Source: an uncultured Ruegeria sp.
Lineage (GTDB): Bacteria; Pseudomonadota; Alphaproteobacteria; Rhodobacterales; Rhodobacteraceae
NCBI RefSeq assembly: GCF_947504215.1
Contig: NZ_CANNGO010000004.1
Span: 1 to 64,000 of the forward strand
DNA: 64,000 bases
Direction: 5' to 3'
The stretch's first letter is position 1. Each line of letters begins with the position of its first letter. A program made the translations under genes and the position numbers. The notes beneath the pieces are model-generated. The model had not been told where the DNA came from and searched no databases. It saw only the letters and a list, made by a program, of their open reading frames with translations. This document shows, one piece after another, positions 26,829 through 37,528 of this stretch.

Positions 26829-27647
26829 CTAGACGGTACCGCCAAGCGATCCTTCCAGCTGCGCCATCTCCTGACCCCCGGCCATCAAATCCTGCAACTC
26901 TTCCGGCGTGATTTCCCCGCGCTTGGCCGTGCCAAGGGTTTTACCCCTGTTCAGCACAGTAAAGCGGTCGCCGACGGCCAACGCATGCCGCACGTTGTGG
27001 CTGATGAAGACAACACCCACACCCTGGCTACGCACCTTGTCGATGGTCGCCAGAACATTCGAGGTCTGTCGTACACCAAGGGCCGAGGTCGGCTCATCCA
27101 GGATCAGAATCTTGGCGCCAAAATGCACAGCGCGGGCAATGGCGACCGTTTGGCGCTCGCCCCCTGACAGGGTTCCAACCGCCTGATCTGGTCCACGAAG
27201 GTTAATGCCCATCTTTCGCATTTCCTCCATGGTGATTTCATCAGCTTGCTTCTTATCAAAGAAATTGATCCCCGCGACTTTTCGGGTCGGCTCATTTCCC
27301 ATGAAGAAATTGCGGCTGACGCTCATCAGCGGAATCATAGCAAGGTGCTGGTGCACGGTCGCAATCCCCGCCGAAATTGCATCGCGCGGATCTTCGAAAT
27401 GCATCGGACGATTCTCAAAGAAGATCTCGCCCGCAGTTGGCTTATGCACACCGGACATCGTCTTGATGAAGGTCGACTTGCCCGCACCATTGTCACCCAG
27501 AAGGCAGTGGCACTCACCGGGCCTCAGATCAAAACTCACACCAGCTAGGGCAATTACCGAACCAAAGTGCTTTTCGATATTCACCATTCTGATGATCGGT
27601 TCTTTCTGATCTGCATCGCCGTGATGGAATTTGCTGTCTTCAGTCAT
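26829..27647 (-). CDS. Sugar ABC transporter ATP-binding protein (FrcA-type, single domain)
   Basis: A 272-residue ATPase with Walker A GDNGAGKST, signature LSGGERQT and Walker B ILILDEPTSALG. Unlike RbsA/MglA it has only one nucleotide-binding domain, as in the FrcBCA-type CUT2 importers of rhizobia. It energises the adjacent permease; one base separates the two genes. By context the transported substrate is inositol or another cyclitol. Confidence 0.88.
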   Translation of the reverse strand: MTEDSKFHHGDADQKEPIIRMVNIEKHFGSVIALAGVSFDLRPGECHCLLGDNGAGKSTFIKTMSGVHKPTAGEIFFENRPMHFEDPRDAISAGIATVHQHLAMIPLMSVSRNFFMGNEPTRKVAGINFFDKKQADEITMEEMRKMGINLRGPDQAVGTLSGGERQTVAIARAVHFGAKILILDEPTSALGVRQTSNVLATIDKVRSQGVGVVFISHNVRHALAVGDRFTVLNRGKTLGTAKRGEITPEELQDLMAGGQEMAQLEGSLGGTV

Positions 27648-27648
27648 C

Positions 27649-28773
27649 TCAGCGTTCTCCTGTGATGATGCGGCGGATGTATGTGTTCAGGATCACCGCG
27701 CCCAAAAGTATGACGCCCAGGAACACTCGGAACAGAGAGCTTTCGACCCCGGCAAAGAACAGCCCCTGCTGCACCACGCCAAAGATCAACGCCCCAAGTG
27801 CGGCCCCCAATACCGAGCCGTAGCCGCCGGTTAGCAATGCGCCGCCGATAACCACAGCGATGATTGCTTCGAACTCTTTCAACAGGCCGCGATCCGCCCC
27901 GGCAGAGCCGAATTCCATCACCTGACAGGTCGCGAAGACTGTTGCGCAGAAGGCAGTGAACATGAACATCAGTATCTTGACCTTGTTCACCGGAACACCA
28001 GAGTTTCGGGCCGCTTCGGCGTCGCCACCAGCCGCGAAAATCCAGTTCCCAAACTTGGTTTTGGTCAACAACACATGGCCAAAGATAATAAGCCCGATGG
28101 CCCATATGATCAGCATTGGTATCCCGTCAACAACGGGCTGCCCTTCGCGTGTTCCGCGTTCGAACGTAGCAATGATCCCTGCGTCACCCAGCCATGTAAA
28201 GAAACCCTGACCAATCTTGCCGCCAAACACGGACGCCAGCCAGTCGCCTTCGGCCGTATCCTTGATACCGCCAATGATGGTTTTGCGTTCGATTGTCTGC
28301 GGCAGGAAGATGGTGAAACCGCGCAGAATAAACAGGAATGCAAGCGTCACGATAAAACTCGGAAGACCGGTTCGAACGACAATAAAGCCATTGAGCGCGC
28401 CGATAGAGACACAGAGGACAAAGGTCACAATGATCGCCATCCAGACAGGCCAGCTCATCGTGACCGAGAATATCGCGATCATCATACCGGCGAAGCCGAT
28501 CATTGATCCCACTGACAGGTCAAACTCACCAGCAATCATCAGCAAGCATGCCCCGACTGCGATAATCATGAATTGCGCCGAAACGATGGACCAGTTTAGA
28601 ACGCCCTGACTGTTGAACATTCCGCTGTCAAAAGCAAAAAGCAGGAAAAACGTGAAGACAGCAACTGTGCCCACCATACCGCCCAGTTCCGGACGGATTA
28701 GGGCCTGACGCAGGGGTGAGATTTGTTTGATTCGTTCGTCATCGCCTGTCGTGGATTGCGCCGACTCAGCCAT
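27649..28773 (-). CDS. Sugar ABC transporter permease (CUT2/BPD_transp_2 family)
   Basis: A 374-residue multi-helix permease with the CUT2 motif MIAGEFDLSVGSMIGF and the GGYGSVLGAALGALIFGVVQQGL region near the C-terminus. It has about eight to ten hydrophobic segments and a charged N-terminal tail of about 25 residues. It works with the ATPase immediately downstream and the binding protein upstream. A strong hairpin lies between the binding-protein stop and this start. Confidence 0.92.
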   Translation of the reverse strand: MAESAQSTTGDDERIKQISPLRQALIRPELGGMVGTVAVFTFFLLFAFDSGMFNSQGVLNWSIVSAQFMIIAVGACLLMIAGEFDLSVGSMIGFAGMMIAIFSVTMSWPVWMAIIVTFVLCVSIGALNGFIVVRTGLPSFIVTLAFLFILRGFTIFLPQTIERKTIIGGIKDTAEGDWLASVFGGKIGQGFFTWLGDAGIIATFERGTREGQPVVDGIPMLIIWAIGLIIFGHVLLTKTKFGNWIFAAGGDAEAARNSGVPVNKVKILMFMFTAFCATVFATCQVMEFGSAGADRGLLKEFEAIIAVVIGGALLTGGYGSVLGAALGALIFGVVQQGLFFAGVESSLFRVFLGVILLGAVILNTYIRRIITGER

Positions 28774-28820
28774 TACTTTCCTCCCTCGCGCGATCTTTTT
28801 GAGATTTGGAATTCAAGGTT

Positions 28821-28849
28821 GGTACGGGCGCTCCTGATGCGCCCGTACC
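28821..28849 (-). promoter_or_regulatory. Strong mRNA hairpin between binding-protein and permease genes
   Basis: GGTACGGGCGC (28821-28831) and GCGCCCGTACC (28839-28849) form a perfect 11-bp stem with a 7-base loop, 10 bases after the binding-protein stop. There is no T-run on the minus strand, so it is more likely a 3'-end protecting or attenuating structure than a simple terminator. Such elements let the binding protein be made in excess over permease and ATPase. Confidence 0.75.
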
Positions 28850-28859
28850 TAAGTGAAGA

Positions 28860-29801
28860 TCAGCGGTATTCGCCCGCAAATTCTTCAATTTTGGTCAGGC
28901 CATCAGCGGTTACAAAACCGGGGCCCGAGTTGATGTTGTTGCCCGGCAGAACGCCGTAACGGTGGTAGTTGGTCATTACAACAACCGGCAGGTACGCCTG
29001 CAAGAAGGGCTGCTGATCGATGCCCCATTGGATGGTGCCGTCCTTGATTGCTTTGACAATTTCACCACCCAGATCGAAGGTGCCGAAATAGATGTCACCG
29101 GCCATGCCATTTTCCTGCAAAGCAAGGATGGTCGGGTCGGCAGAAACAGGGCCAAGCGTCAGAACTGCGTCTGTGTCTGGGTTCGCCGACAGATAGGCCA
29201 GAACCCGGTTTTTGATTTCCGCAGGGTCCTGACCTGCGTCAATCATTTGCTCGCCCAGCTCAATTCCCAGACCATCGGCAAAGCCCTGGCACCGCTCTTG
29301 GCTGGACGGCTGTACAATGTAGTGGTTCACGCACAGGAACGACCCAATGCCATCGCCCTTGGCCTTTTGACCTGCGGCAAAGCCGGCATCATATTCGGGC
29401 TGGCCGACATACATCAGTGCACCAATTTCACGGGCTTTTTCAGGCGTACCGGTGTTCATGATGATGACATCGATCCCGGAATCAACTGCGGCCTTGATCG
29501 GACCTTCCAGAATGTCTGGGTCCGCCAGAGTTGTGATGATGCCGTTGGGCCCAGATGCCGCCGCCTGATCGATGATCCGCGCCATATCGGCAAGGTCCCC
29601 GGTAGGGGGATTGCGATATTCGACTTCGACACCCATCTGCTCACCCGCCAAGGCGATGCCGTTTTTTATTGTGTTCCACCAGCTGTCGCTGTCAGGTGCG
29701 TGGCTGACCAGAATGTACTTCTCGCCTTCCGCCGCAGCACCGGTCGCTGCGCCAAGCGCGACCGCGCTTGCCATTAATACCCCTTTTACGAACATTTTCA
29801 T
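28860..29801 (-). CDS. Periplasmic sugar/cyclitol-binding protein of ABC transporter
   Basis: A 313-residue substrate-binding protein with a Sec signal peptide (MKMFVKGVLMASAVALGAATGAAAEG, cleavage near AAA-EG). The mature start KYILVSHAPDSDSWW and GDLADMARIIDQAAASGPNGIITT fit the periplasmic-binding-protein class of ribose/inositol/fructose binders. ATG 29801 has GGAGG 7 bases upstream; nearer in-frame ATG codons overlap the ribosome site. A LacI-type operator copy lies about 130 bases upstream. The ligand is inferred from context. Confidence 0.88.
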   Translation of the reverse strand: MKMFVKGVLMASAVALGAATGAAAEGEKYILVSHAPDSDSWWNTIKNGIALAGEQMGVEVEYRNPPTGDLADMARIIDQAAASGPNGIITTLADPDILEGPIKAAVDSGIDVIIMNTGTPEKAREIGALMYVGQPEYDAGFAAGQKAKGDGIGSFLCVNHYIVQPSSQERCQGFADGLGIELGEQMIDAGQDPAEIKNRVLAYLSANPDTDAVLTLGPVSADPTILALQENGMAGDIYFGTFDLGGEIVKAIKDGTIQWGIDQQPFLQAYLPVVVMTNYHRYGVLPGNNINSGPGFVTADGLTKIEEFAGEYR

Positions 29802-29924
29802 TTCCATTCCTCCCATTAGAACAGTTTGTCTTGTCGCCGGGGTCTTAACCCCAATAGTTCGGCACAGCCGAATCTCTGACGCTCCAGCCCAAGGCCGAGC
29901 TGTGTTCAGTTTGAAGAAATCCGA

Positions 29925-30938
29925 TCATTTTGCAACCGGTTTCAAAATTTCATCCATTCGCACTGGCCCGCCAGACTGGACTGAGCGCGTTGCAGCCTCG
30001 GCCATCGCCAGCGCCGCGACGCCATCCTCCAGCGTCACGGGCACCTTTGCGCCGGACAGCGCCGCCTCGACAAAAGCGGCCCATTCTGCCTGATACGCAG
30101 GCATATAGCGTTCAAGGAAAAAGTAGGTCGGCTTGGCCGCTATGACGCCATCGGCTGTAGACTTGACCATTGTGTTTTCCAGCATGTTCTGCGCTTGTAG
30201 TAGCCCTTCGGACCCCAGCATCTCGACCCGCTGATCATAGCCATATGCAGCCCGGCGCGAATTCTTGATGACGGCAATCCGGCCATCTGCATAAGTCATT
30301 GTAACAACTGCGGTATCAACGTCGCCGGCATGACCGATTTCAGCATCAATGATCGAAGACCCAACAGCAGAGATAACCGTTGGCACATCTCCCATCAGGT
30401 AGTTGGCCATATCAAAATCATGGATCATCATGTCCCGGAACAAGCCCCCCGACACCTTGATATAGCTTACGGGTGGCGGTGCCGGATCAAAGGAGGTGAT
30501 CGACAGCAATTCGGTTTTGCCGATCTCACCCGCGTTGGCGGCTGTTTTGATCGCCGAAAAGCTGGGATCAAATCGACGGTTGAATCCGATCATCACCGGT
30601 AGCCCGTGGATCGCAACATTTACCTGACATGCAATGGCCCGCTCCAAATCCAGATCAACAGGCTTTTCACACAAAACAGCCTTGCCCGAGCTGGTCGCTG
30701 CTTCAATCAGGTCAGAATGTGTATCTGTCGGCGTCGCAATCAGAATCGCATCAATGTCAGAATCCGCAATGATCTTGTCCGAGTTGCGCACTTTGGCACC
30801 ATGCGCGTCCGCAAGATCAGCGGCTGCTTCGGGCACCGCGTCGGAGACCGCGCAAAGCCTGCTGCGCGGATGGGCCGAAATGGCCTGCGCATGAACGCGA
30901 CCGATGCGCCCAGCGCCCAGCAGTCCAACCTTCAGCAT
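29925..30938 (-). CDS. iolG: Inositol 2-dehydrogenase IolG
   Basis: A 337-residue Gfo/Idh/MocA enzyme starting MLKVGLLGAGRIGRVHAQAI (NAD motif GAGRIG) with CEKPVDLDLERA (EKP lysine) and DMMIHDFDMANYLMG (catalytic His/Asp pair), the IolG pattern. It oxidises myo-inositol to 2-keto-myo-inositol, the first pathway step. The ATG at 30938 has GGGAGAG just upstream. A LacI-type operator lies 42-59 bases upstream, and a second copy is embedded in its last codons. It precedes the transporter genes on the same strand. Confidence 0.88.
   Translation of the reverse strand: MLKVGLLGAGRIGRVHAQAISAHPRSRLCAVSDAVPEAAADLADAHGAKVRNSDKIIADSDIDAILIATPTDTHSDLIEAATSSGKAVLCEKPVDLDLERAIACQVNVAIHGLPVMIGFNRRFDPSFSAIKTAANAGEIGKTELLSITSFDPAPPPVSYIKVSGGLFRDMMIHDFDMANYLMGDVPTVISAVGSSIIDAEIGHAGDVDTAVVTMTYADGRIAVIKNSRRAAYGYDQRVEMLGSEGLLQAQNMLENTMVKSTADGVIAAKPTYFFLERYMPAYQAEWAAFVEAALSGAKVPVTLEDGVAALAMAEAATRSVQSGGPVRMDEILKPVAK
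29929..29946. promoter_or_regulatory. LacI-type operator 3, inside the 3' end of iolG
   Basis: TTTGCAACCGGTTTCAAA, one mismatch from the perfect palindrome at 18323. It covers the last codons of iolG (ending ...LKPVAK) and lies about 128-145 bases upstream of the binding-protein start, where it could control the transporter genes. Confidence 0.65.
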
Positions 30939-30979
30939 GCAACTCTCCCGAATCCTTGTTGGGCCCAACAATGAGTTCC

Positions 30980-30997
30980 TTTGCAACCGGTTGCAAG
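30980..30997. promoter_or_regulatory. LacI-type operator 4, iolG promoter
   Basis: TTTGCAACCGGTTGCAAG contains the same perfect 16-bp core TTGCAACCGGTTGCAA (30981-30996). It lies 42 bases upstream of the iolG ATG, a typical repressor position. Confidence 0.85.
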
Positions 30998-31360
30998 AAT
31001 TATTTCACGGGACACGCGTATTAGCGTTAGAAACACCTTCCAACCCGCCGCTTGGGGCCTCAGCTGCTCGCCAATCAGTTGCTCCTACATGGGTCCGCGA
31101 TGCAGCGACGTTTCCTAGCAGAGCGCAAAGAAATGAAGGCTTAGGGCACCTAATTTCAACAACTACGGGAATCCCCCAATTTATTGAGTCGTTAACCTAG
31201 GCTAAGTTGAATTTACTGGAACACACTACCACTCAACGACCCCCTTGATGAGGGGCTGGCCTGACCCCCTCACCCAGCCCCTCAGACCTCCCCAAAAGTA
31301 AAATAAACCAAGCACGGTGCGCTCGCACTTGCGGTACTTATTGGGCAATAAAGTCTGAAA
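30998..31360. other. Intergenic region between the iolG promoter and tRNA-Arg, with an 11-bp inverted repeat
   Basis: About 360 bases without a supported gene. The main structure is TGAGGGGCTGG (31249-31259) and CCAGCCCCTCA (31274-31284), a perfect 11-bp stem with a 14-base loop. A smaller alternative stem CCCCT/AGGGG (31241-31255) overlaps its left arm, so two conformations are possible. It could end transcription of the tRNA (minus strand), but no T-run follows closely. The rest shows nothing recognisable. Confidence 0.5.
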
Positions 31361-31437
31361 TGGCGATCCCTGAAGGACTCGAACCCTCAACCTGCTGATT
31401 AGAAGTCAGCTGCTCTATCCAGTTGAGCTAAGGGACC
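31361..31437 (-). tRNA. tRNA-Arg (anticodon TCT)
   Basis: On the minus strand the acceptor GGTCCCT pairs with AGGGATC (one G-U), the D arm is GCTC...GAGC, and the anticodon loop CTTCTAA gives anticodon TCT, reading AGA. The T loop is TTCGAGT, and CCA is encoded (31361-31363 in complement). Confidence 0.97.
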
Positions 31438-31458
31438 GCTGGGTTCTTCTTGCTGCTT

Positions 31459-31935
31459 TTACGACCGAGGTTCAAGAGCCAAGCGCATGAAGGCGCTGTT
31501 CGGGTCATGGTCGTACCCATAGATCGGTTCGCAGTAGGAATAGCCGAGTGTCTCATAGAGCTTGCGTGCGGCATCATATTCCGTCAGATGCGCGGCACCT
31601 GTTTCCAGAACCAGCGCCAATACGCCCTCGGCCCGCGCCATGTCGGTGAGATGAGTCATCATCACGCGCGCTAGGCCGCGGCCGCGCGCGGTCGCCAGAA
31701 TATGGACCGATTTTACTTCGGCAGTGCCATCCGGCAGCGTTTTGAGCGCGCCACACCCCAGGGGTTGCCCCTCATCATAGAGGGCAAAGAACCGAATACC
31801 CGGCTCTCGCAGAGCATCAACATCCAAGGTGTGATTCGAGGTTTGCGGCGTCGCATCCCAACTATGGGCAAGATGCGCCTCAATGATAGGTCGCAGATCC
31901 TCTGCGCCGGGGTCAGCCTCGCGGATATCGATCAT
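31459..31935 (-). CDS. GNAT-family N-acetyltransferase
   Basis: A 158-residue acetyltransferase. Motif A, the acetyl-CoA pyrophosphate loop, reads VKSVHILATARGRGLARVMM; the C-terminal Y.EPI.GYDHDPNSAFMRL is typical of small GNATs of unknown substrate. Its ATG directly follows the stop of the NDUFS4-like gene upstream, so the two are likely co-transcribed. Confidence 0.85.
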   Translation of the reverse strand: MIDIREADPGAEDLRPIIEAHLAHSWDATPQTSNHTLDVDALREPGIRFFALYDEGQPLGCGALKTLPDGTAEVKSVHILATARGRGLARVMMTHLTDMARAEGVLALVLETGAAHLTEYDAARKLYETLGYSYCEPIYGYDHDPNSAFMRLALEPRS

Positions 31936-32247
31936 TCAGTGCGTCCAGGGACCACGCCGATCGGTCGCAAAATTCTCGCCATACCCACGCGCACGCAAGT
32001 TGGGCTTGCGTTTATGCGGCTCGCTGACCTGAGCGTCGATCCCATTATCTTTGGCGTAATCCAGCGCTTCTTCCTTGGTGTCGAATTTCAAACGCACTTG
32101 GGTTTGGGTATCGTTGGACGACGTCCACCCCATCAACGGATCAACCTCGCGCGCCGAAGACGGAGCATATTCCAGAATCCATTTCCGGGTCTTTGCCATG
32201 CCCGAAGTCATCGCATTCCGTGAAGGCTGGTAAATCCTTGCGCGCAT
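31936..32247 (-). CDS. ETC complex I subunit, NDUFS4-like
   Basis: A 103-residue protein matching the small accessory subunit of respiratory complex I known from mitochondria (NDUFS4/AQDQ) and alphaproteobacteria. It begins [14 protein letters not shown], contains KWILEYAP, then [19 protein letters not shown] and the conserved [12 protein letters not shown], and ends with a basic C-terminus. It probably stabilises the NADH-binding arm of the enzyme. It is remote from any nuo operon here, as is usual for this gene. Confidence 0.88.
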   Translation of the reverse strand: MRARIYQPSRNAMTSGMAKTRKWILEYAPSSAREVDPLMGWTSSNDTQTQVRLKFDTKEEALDYAKDNGIDAQVSEPHKRKPNLRARGYGENFATDRRGPWTH

Positions 32248-32390
32248 GTCGCCTCTCCGTACTCACTTGGCTGAGCCTGTTTATGCGTCAGAGTGCGGGC
32301 CGGGACAAGATTGCAATTGTCACTGTTAACAATCTGTCGTCCCGCCATGGTAGGCTGGCCCTGTTTATTTATTCCAATTGGAGGAACCTC

Positions 32391-33347
32391 ATGTCTGGCA
32401 CATCATTTACAGCCAAAGTGGACCGTGTGGTCGACGGCGACACCGTTCGCGTCTTTCTGGATGACGACAGCGACAATAGCGAAAGCCTGCGCGTTCTGGC
32501 TTTGGACACCGAAGAGGTGTTTGCTGGCAGCAAGCCCGTCACCCCATTGGGTCAGGCTGCATCTGACCGCGCCAAGGAACTGATCACGCCAGGCGATACC
32601 GTGAAACTGATCCTGCCCGGAACCGAACCACGTGAAGTGGCCTTGCAGAAATACCGTGGGAATTTCGGCCGTGTGCTGTGCTATCTGGAGTTGGAGGACG
32701 GCACCGACTTTCAACAGGTGATGATTCAGGAAGGCTTGTCGCCTTACTTCCAGAAATATGGGTATGCAGAATTCGCCCATCTACACGATCGCTACCGAGA
32801 TGCCGAGCGCCGGGCCCAGACCGCAAAGCTCGGGGTCTGGGACCAGATTGCCAATAACGGCTCGGTCATGCGAAACTATGCGCCCCTGACCACATGGTGG
32901 GACCTGCGCGCCCGGATCATCGAAGGCTACCGCGATATCAAACGCCGCAATCCGCAGATCAACATGTTCAATACCCGGCTGGATTATGACCGGCTGGTCG
33001 AAATTGCCAAAGCCGGGCAGGAAACCACCGTGTTCATCGAGTTGCGCGATTTTACCCCAACCTCGGGGGACCACATACTGTTCAACACAGGCAGTCTGAC
33101 CCAGCCCTATCAACTGTTCATTCCAAACGGGAACATGGGCGGCGGCGAGGATGTGATGAACCTGATCCTCACACGCTATCGTGCAGATGGAGAAGACCTC
33201 CCGCGTCGATCTTATGCCTATGTCACAGGCGCAACCAAGATGTTCCCGGACAACGATACGGGACGACCCGAGATCATCGTGACCGATCCCGCGCAGATTA
33301 CGGATTGGCCGGATGTGACCTTGGAACGCGTTGGATTGTCCGGCTGA
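32391..33347 (+). CDS. Thermonuclease-like (SNase) domain protein with unassigned C-terminal domain
   Basis: A 318-residue protein. Residues about 5-145 form a staphylococcal-nuclease-like OB domain (VDRVVDGDTVRVFLDD, LRVLALDTEE, YRGNFGRVLCYLELEDG, LGVWDQ). The last ~165 residues are a separate region (TTVFIELRDFTPTSGDHILF ... YAYVTGATKMFP) that could be a second OB-like fold. There is no signal peptide, unlike secreted nucleases, so an intracellular nucleic-acid role is more likely. The ATG at 32391 has GGAGG 6 bases upstream. The usual nuclease catalytic Arg/Glu residues could not all be assigned, so it may bind without cutting. Confidence 0.75.
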   Translation: MSGTSFTAKVDRVVDGDTVRVFLDDDSDNSESLRVLALDTEEVFAGSKPVTPLGQAASDRAKELITPGDTVKLILPGTEPREVALQKYRGNFGRVLCYLELEDGTDFQQVMIQEGLSPYFQKYGYAEFAHLHDRYRDAERRAQTAKLGVWDQIANNGSVMRNYAPLTTWWDLRARIIEGYRDIKRRNPQINMFNTRLDYDRLVEIAKAGQETTVFIELRDFTPTSGDHILFNTGSLTQPYQLFIPNGNMGGGEDVMNLILTRYRADGEDLPRRSYAYVTGATKMFPDNDTGRPEIIVTDPAQITDWPDVTLERVGLSG

Positions 33348-33491
33348 ACGATAAAATGCTCTGCAACAAATCCATCCGACAACCCCGGATGGCCCTGACT
33401 CAGCTGCCAACGTATTGTGACGCTGCTAATGACAATTTCTGTCGTTAGCGGCGTCTAGACATTCTGTAGCTTTCAAATCGGGACAACCACT

Positions 33492-33956
33492 ATGATTCGC
33501 AAAGAATGCAAACTGGATATCGATGCGACACCCGATGCAGTATGGGCTGTCTTAGGCCGCTACATGCATATCGACGAATTCGCCCCGGCGGTCACATCGG
33601 TGGATGCGTTGACAGATGGCACAGACGGGATCGGATCGCGCCGGCGCTGTCACTTCGAAAACGGGACGTCGGTCGTCGAGGAAGTCACCAGTTGGCAGGT
33701 CAGCCGCGGCTATGGCGTGCGGCTGAGCGAAATGGACGCCATGCCCCTGCACGAGGCTAGCGCTACGCTGGTCCTAGAACCATTGCCGGGCAACGGTACT
33801 CGGGTGATTTGGGGCATGGACTACCGGGTCAAATACGGGCCTTTGGGATGGCTGCCGGGGCAGACCCTGATGAAGATGATGATGGGCAAAGTTCTGGATG
33901 CCAATCTAAACGGGCTTGCCGAAAAACTAAGTCGTGACGTGGCTTCGACATCCTAA
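33492..33956 (+). CDS. SRPBCC-family protein (polyketide cyclase/START-like)
   Basis: A 154-residue protein of the START/Bet v1 superfamily. The start KLDIDATPDAVWAVLG and EEVTSWQVSRGYGVRLSE followed by VIWGMDYRVKYGPLGWLPGQ is the usual pattern of hydrophobic-ligand-binding SRPBCC proteins. The ligand is unknown. It stands alone before uvrB. Confidence 0.82.
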   Translation: MIRKECKLDIDATPDAVWAVLGRYMHIDEFAPAVTSVDALTDGTDGIGSRRRCHFENGTSVVEEVTSWQVSRGYGVRLSEMDAMPLHEASATLVLEPLPGNGTRVIWGMDYRVKYGPLGWLPGQTLMKMMMGKVLDANLNGLAEKLSRDVASTS

Positions 33957-34034
33957 GCCGTCATCACATCTGGTTCAGCCCTTGCAGTTGGACAAAATAA
34001 GAACAAATGTAGGGGCCTAATCCGGAGCCTGCCC

Positions 34035-36221
<2,187 letters not shown>

Positions 36222-36445
36222 GCCACTTTCCCAAAAAGTCCATTAAGCCATGCGATGTTTGTGATTGAAACTATCCAATATTGGTTCCAACTATTTTTTG
36301 GTTTGTATTGGAAACACCGAATTGCGCACATCTGGAGAGACGCCTGTTTTCATGCACTAGATTTGCCTACTCTAACTCAATAGTGTATCCTCCTTAATAT
36401 TCATCATTCCCAAGACTTTTGAATGTCCATTTTGGAGATAAGTGC

Positions 36446-37249
36446 ATGTTCAATAAATACATTGTATTTCGGCTCCTAGTGGTCGCTACGGTAACAACAG
36501 GATGCAGCGATTCTCTGCAACAACCAAAGCCCGCTAAAATAAACGATCAAGACTATCTATTTGCGACAGACGTTGCTTTTGCTGCAAAGTGTGAGTTCGA
36601 TAACGCTTTGAAATTCATACGGACCGATAAAAGGTATCAAGCAATTGCCAAACGGTTCTCTTTTCCTCAAGCAGCTGCAGACTTAACCTTGAAAGTTGTT
36701 GCCGAAGACGGGGCAACGGCGTCGCCCAACATTTCTATTCCGATAAACTCAGTGGTTGTAACTTTGGGAGGGAACCTCAAGCAAACACGTAAAACAACCA
36801 AAACCCTAAGCTTGAAAATGCATTTTGCTGAGAATGATGAACCTGACTGTGAAGATGCTTATGAGAAATCAGAAAGCAAACAAGGCTCCCCAAAACCTAT
36901 TGAGGGCGGCTTGGGCTTAGACGAATGGATCATACAGCTTGTTGACGTTTCATTCAATCTGGATGAAGCACCAACTTTTGCAAGCTATAACATTGATTTT
37001 GAAATAGACGGCTCTGCTGATTTAGATTCTAAAGTATTTAAGCAATCTCAACCCAAAACTCGATTTCGTTCTTTTTCTTTTTCACCTTCGCGTTCCAAGA
37101 ATATCAAACATACGTTTGCCATTACGGCCACTATTTGCGATGAGCACAATCGAAGCGTGAACGCAGAAGTATGCAAATCAACGGAAGGGGCCGCTAAGCA
37201 AGCACAACTTGAATTGAACAACTTCCTAATTAGAATGTCGGATGATTGA
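36446..37249 (+). CDS. Hypothetical lipoprotein, AT-rich
   Basis: A 267-residue protein whose N-terminus MFNKYIVFRLLVVATVTTGCSDS ends in a lipobox-like VTTGC, so it is probably lipidated and anchored in an outer or inner membrane. The mature part alternates acidic and basic patches, contains four further cysteines (CEFDN, DCEDA, ICDEH, VCKST) and has no domain I recognise; the stretch AADLTLKVVAEDG...VVTLGG is beta-rich. ATG 36446 has GGAG 8 bases upstream. Base composition is far more AT-rich than uvrB beside it, suggesting horizontal acquisition. Confidence 0.7.
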   Translation: MFNKYIVFRLLVVATVTTGCSDSLQQPKPAKINDQDYLFATDVAFAAKCEFDNALKFIRTDKRYQAIAKRFSFPQAAADLTLKVVAEDGATASPNISIPINSVVVTLGGNLKQTRKTTKTLSLKMHFAENDEPDCEDAYEKSESKQGSPKPIEGGLGLDEWIIQLVDVSFNLDEAPTFASYNIDFEIDGSADLDSKVFKQSQPKTRFRSFSFSPSRSKNIKHTFAITATICDEHNRSVNAEVCKSTEGAAKQAQLELNNFLIRMSDD

Positions 37250-37528
37250 TATGGGCGGTATTTTTTCAGAAGGTAGTCGGTCAGGCATTGACGTCCAACA
37301 CAACGGCATTATCGCGCGGCTAGCCTCACATGAACGGATCCTCCTGATGGAATTACTTGAATTGATTGGTCCAGCAAGCTTAGGGTGGGTGCTTGAGCCC
37401 ATCTTTTCTGAATGCGGTACAGCGATGGGTGAAATCACGTCCTGTGCGTCGCCCCACACTCCACCCTTGCAGCCCAGCGCTCCCTCCTCCACGTTTGAAG
37501 TCACAAATTGTGATTCCAAACGGTTGCC

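Noticed and set aside
33372..33392. CCATCCG/CGGATGG hairpin after the nuclease-like gene as terminator
   Set aside because: The 7-bp stem is real but no T-run follows on the plus strand, and position alone is not enough.
33957..34034. LexA (SOS) box before uvrB
   Set aside because: Only single GTTC and GAAC half-sites are present; the N7-spaced direct repeat used in alphaproteobacteria is not.
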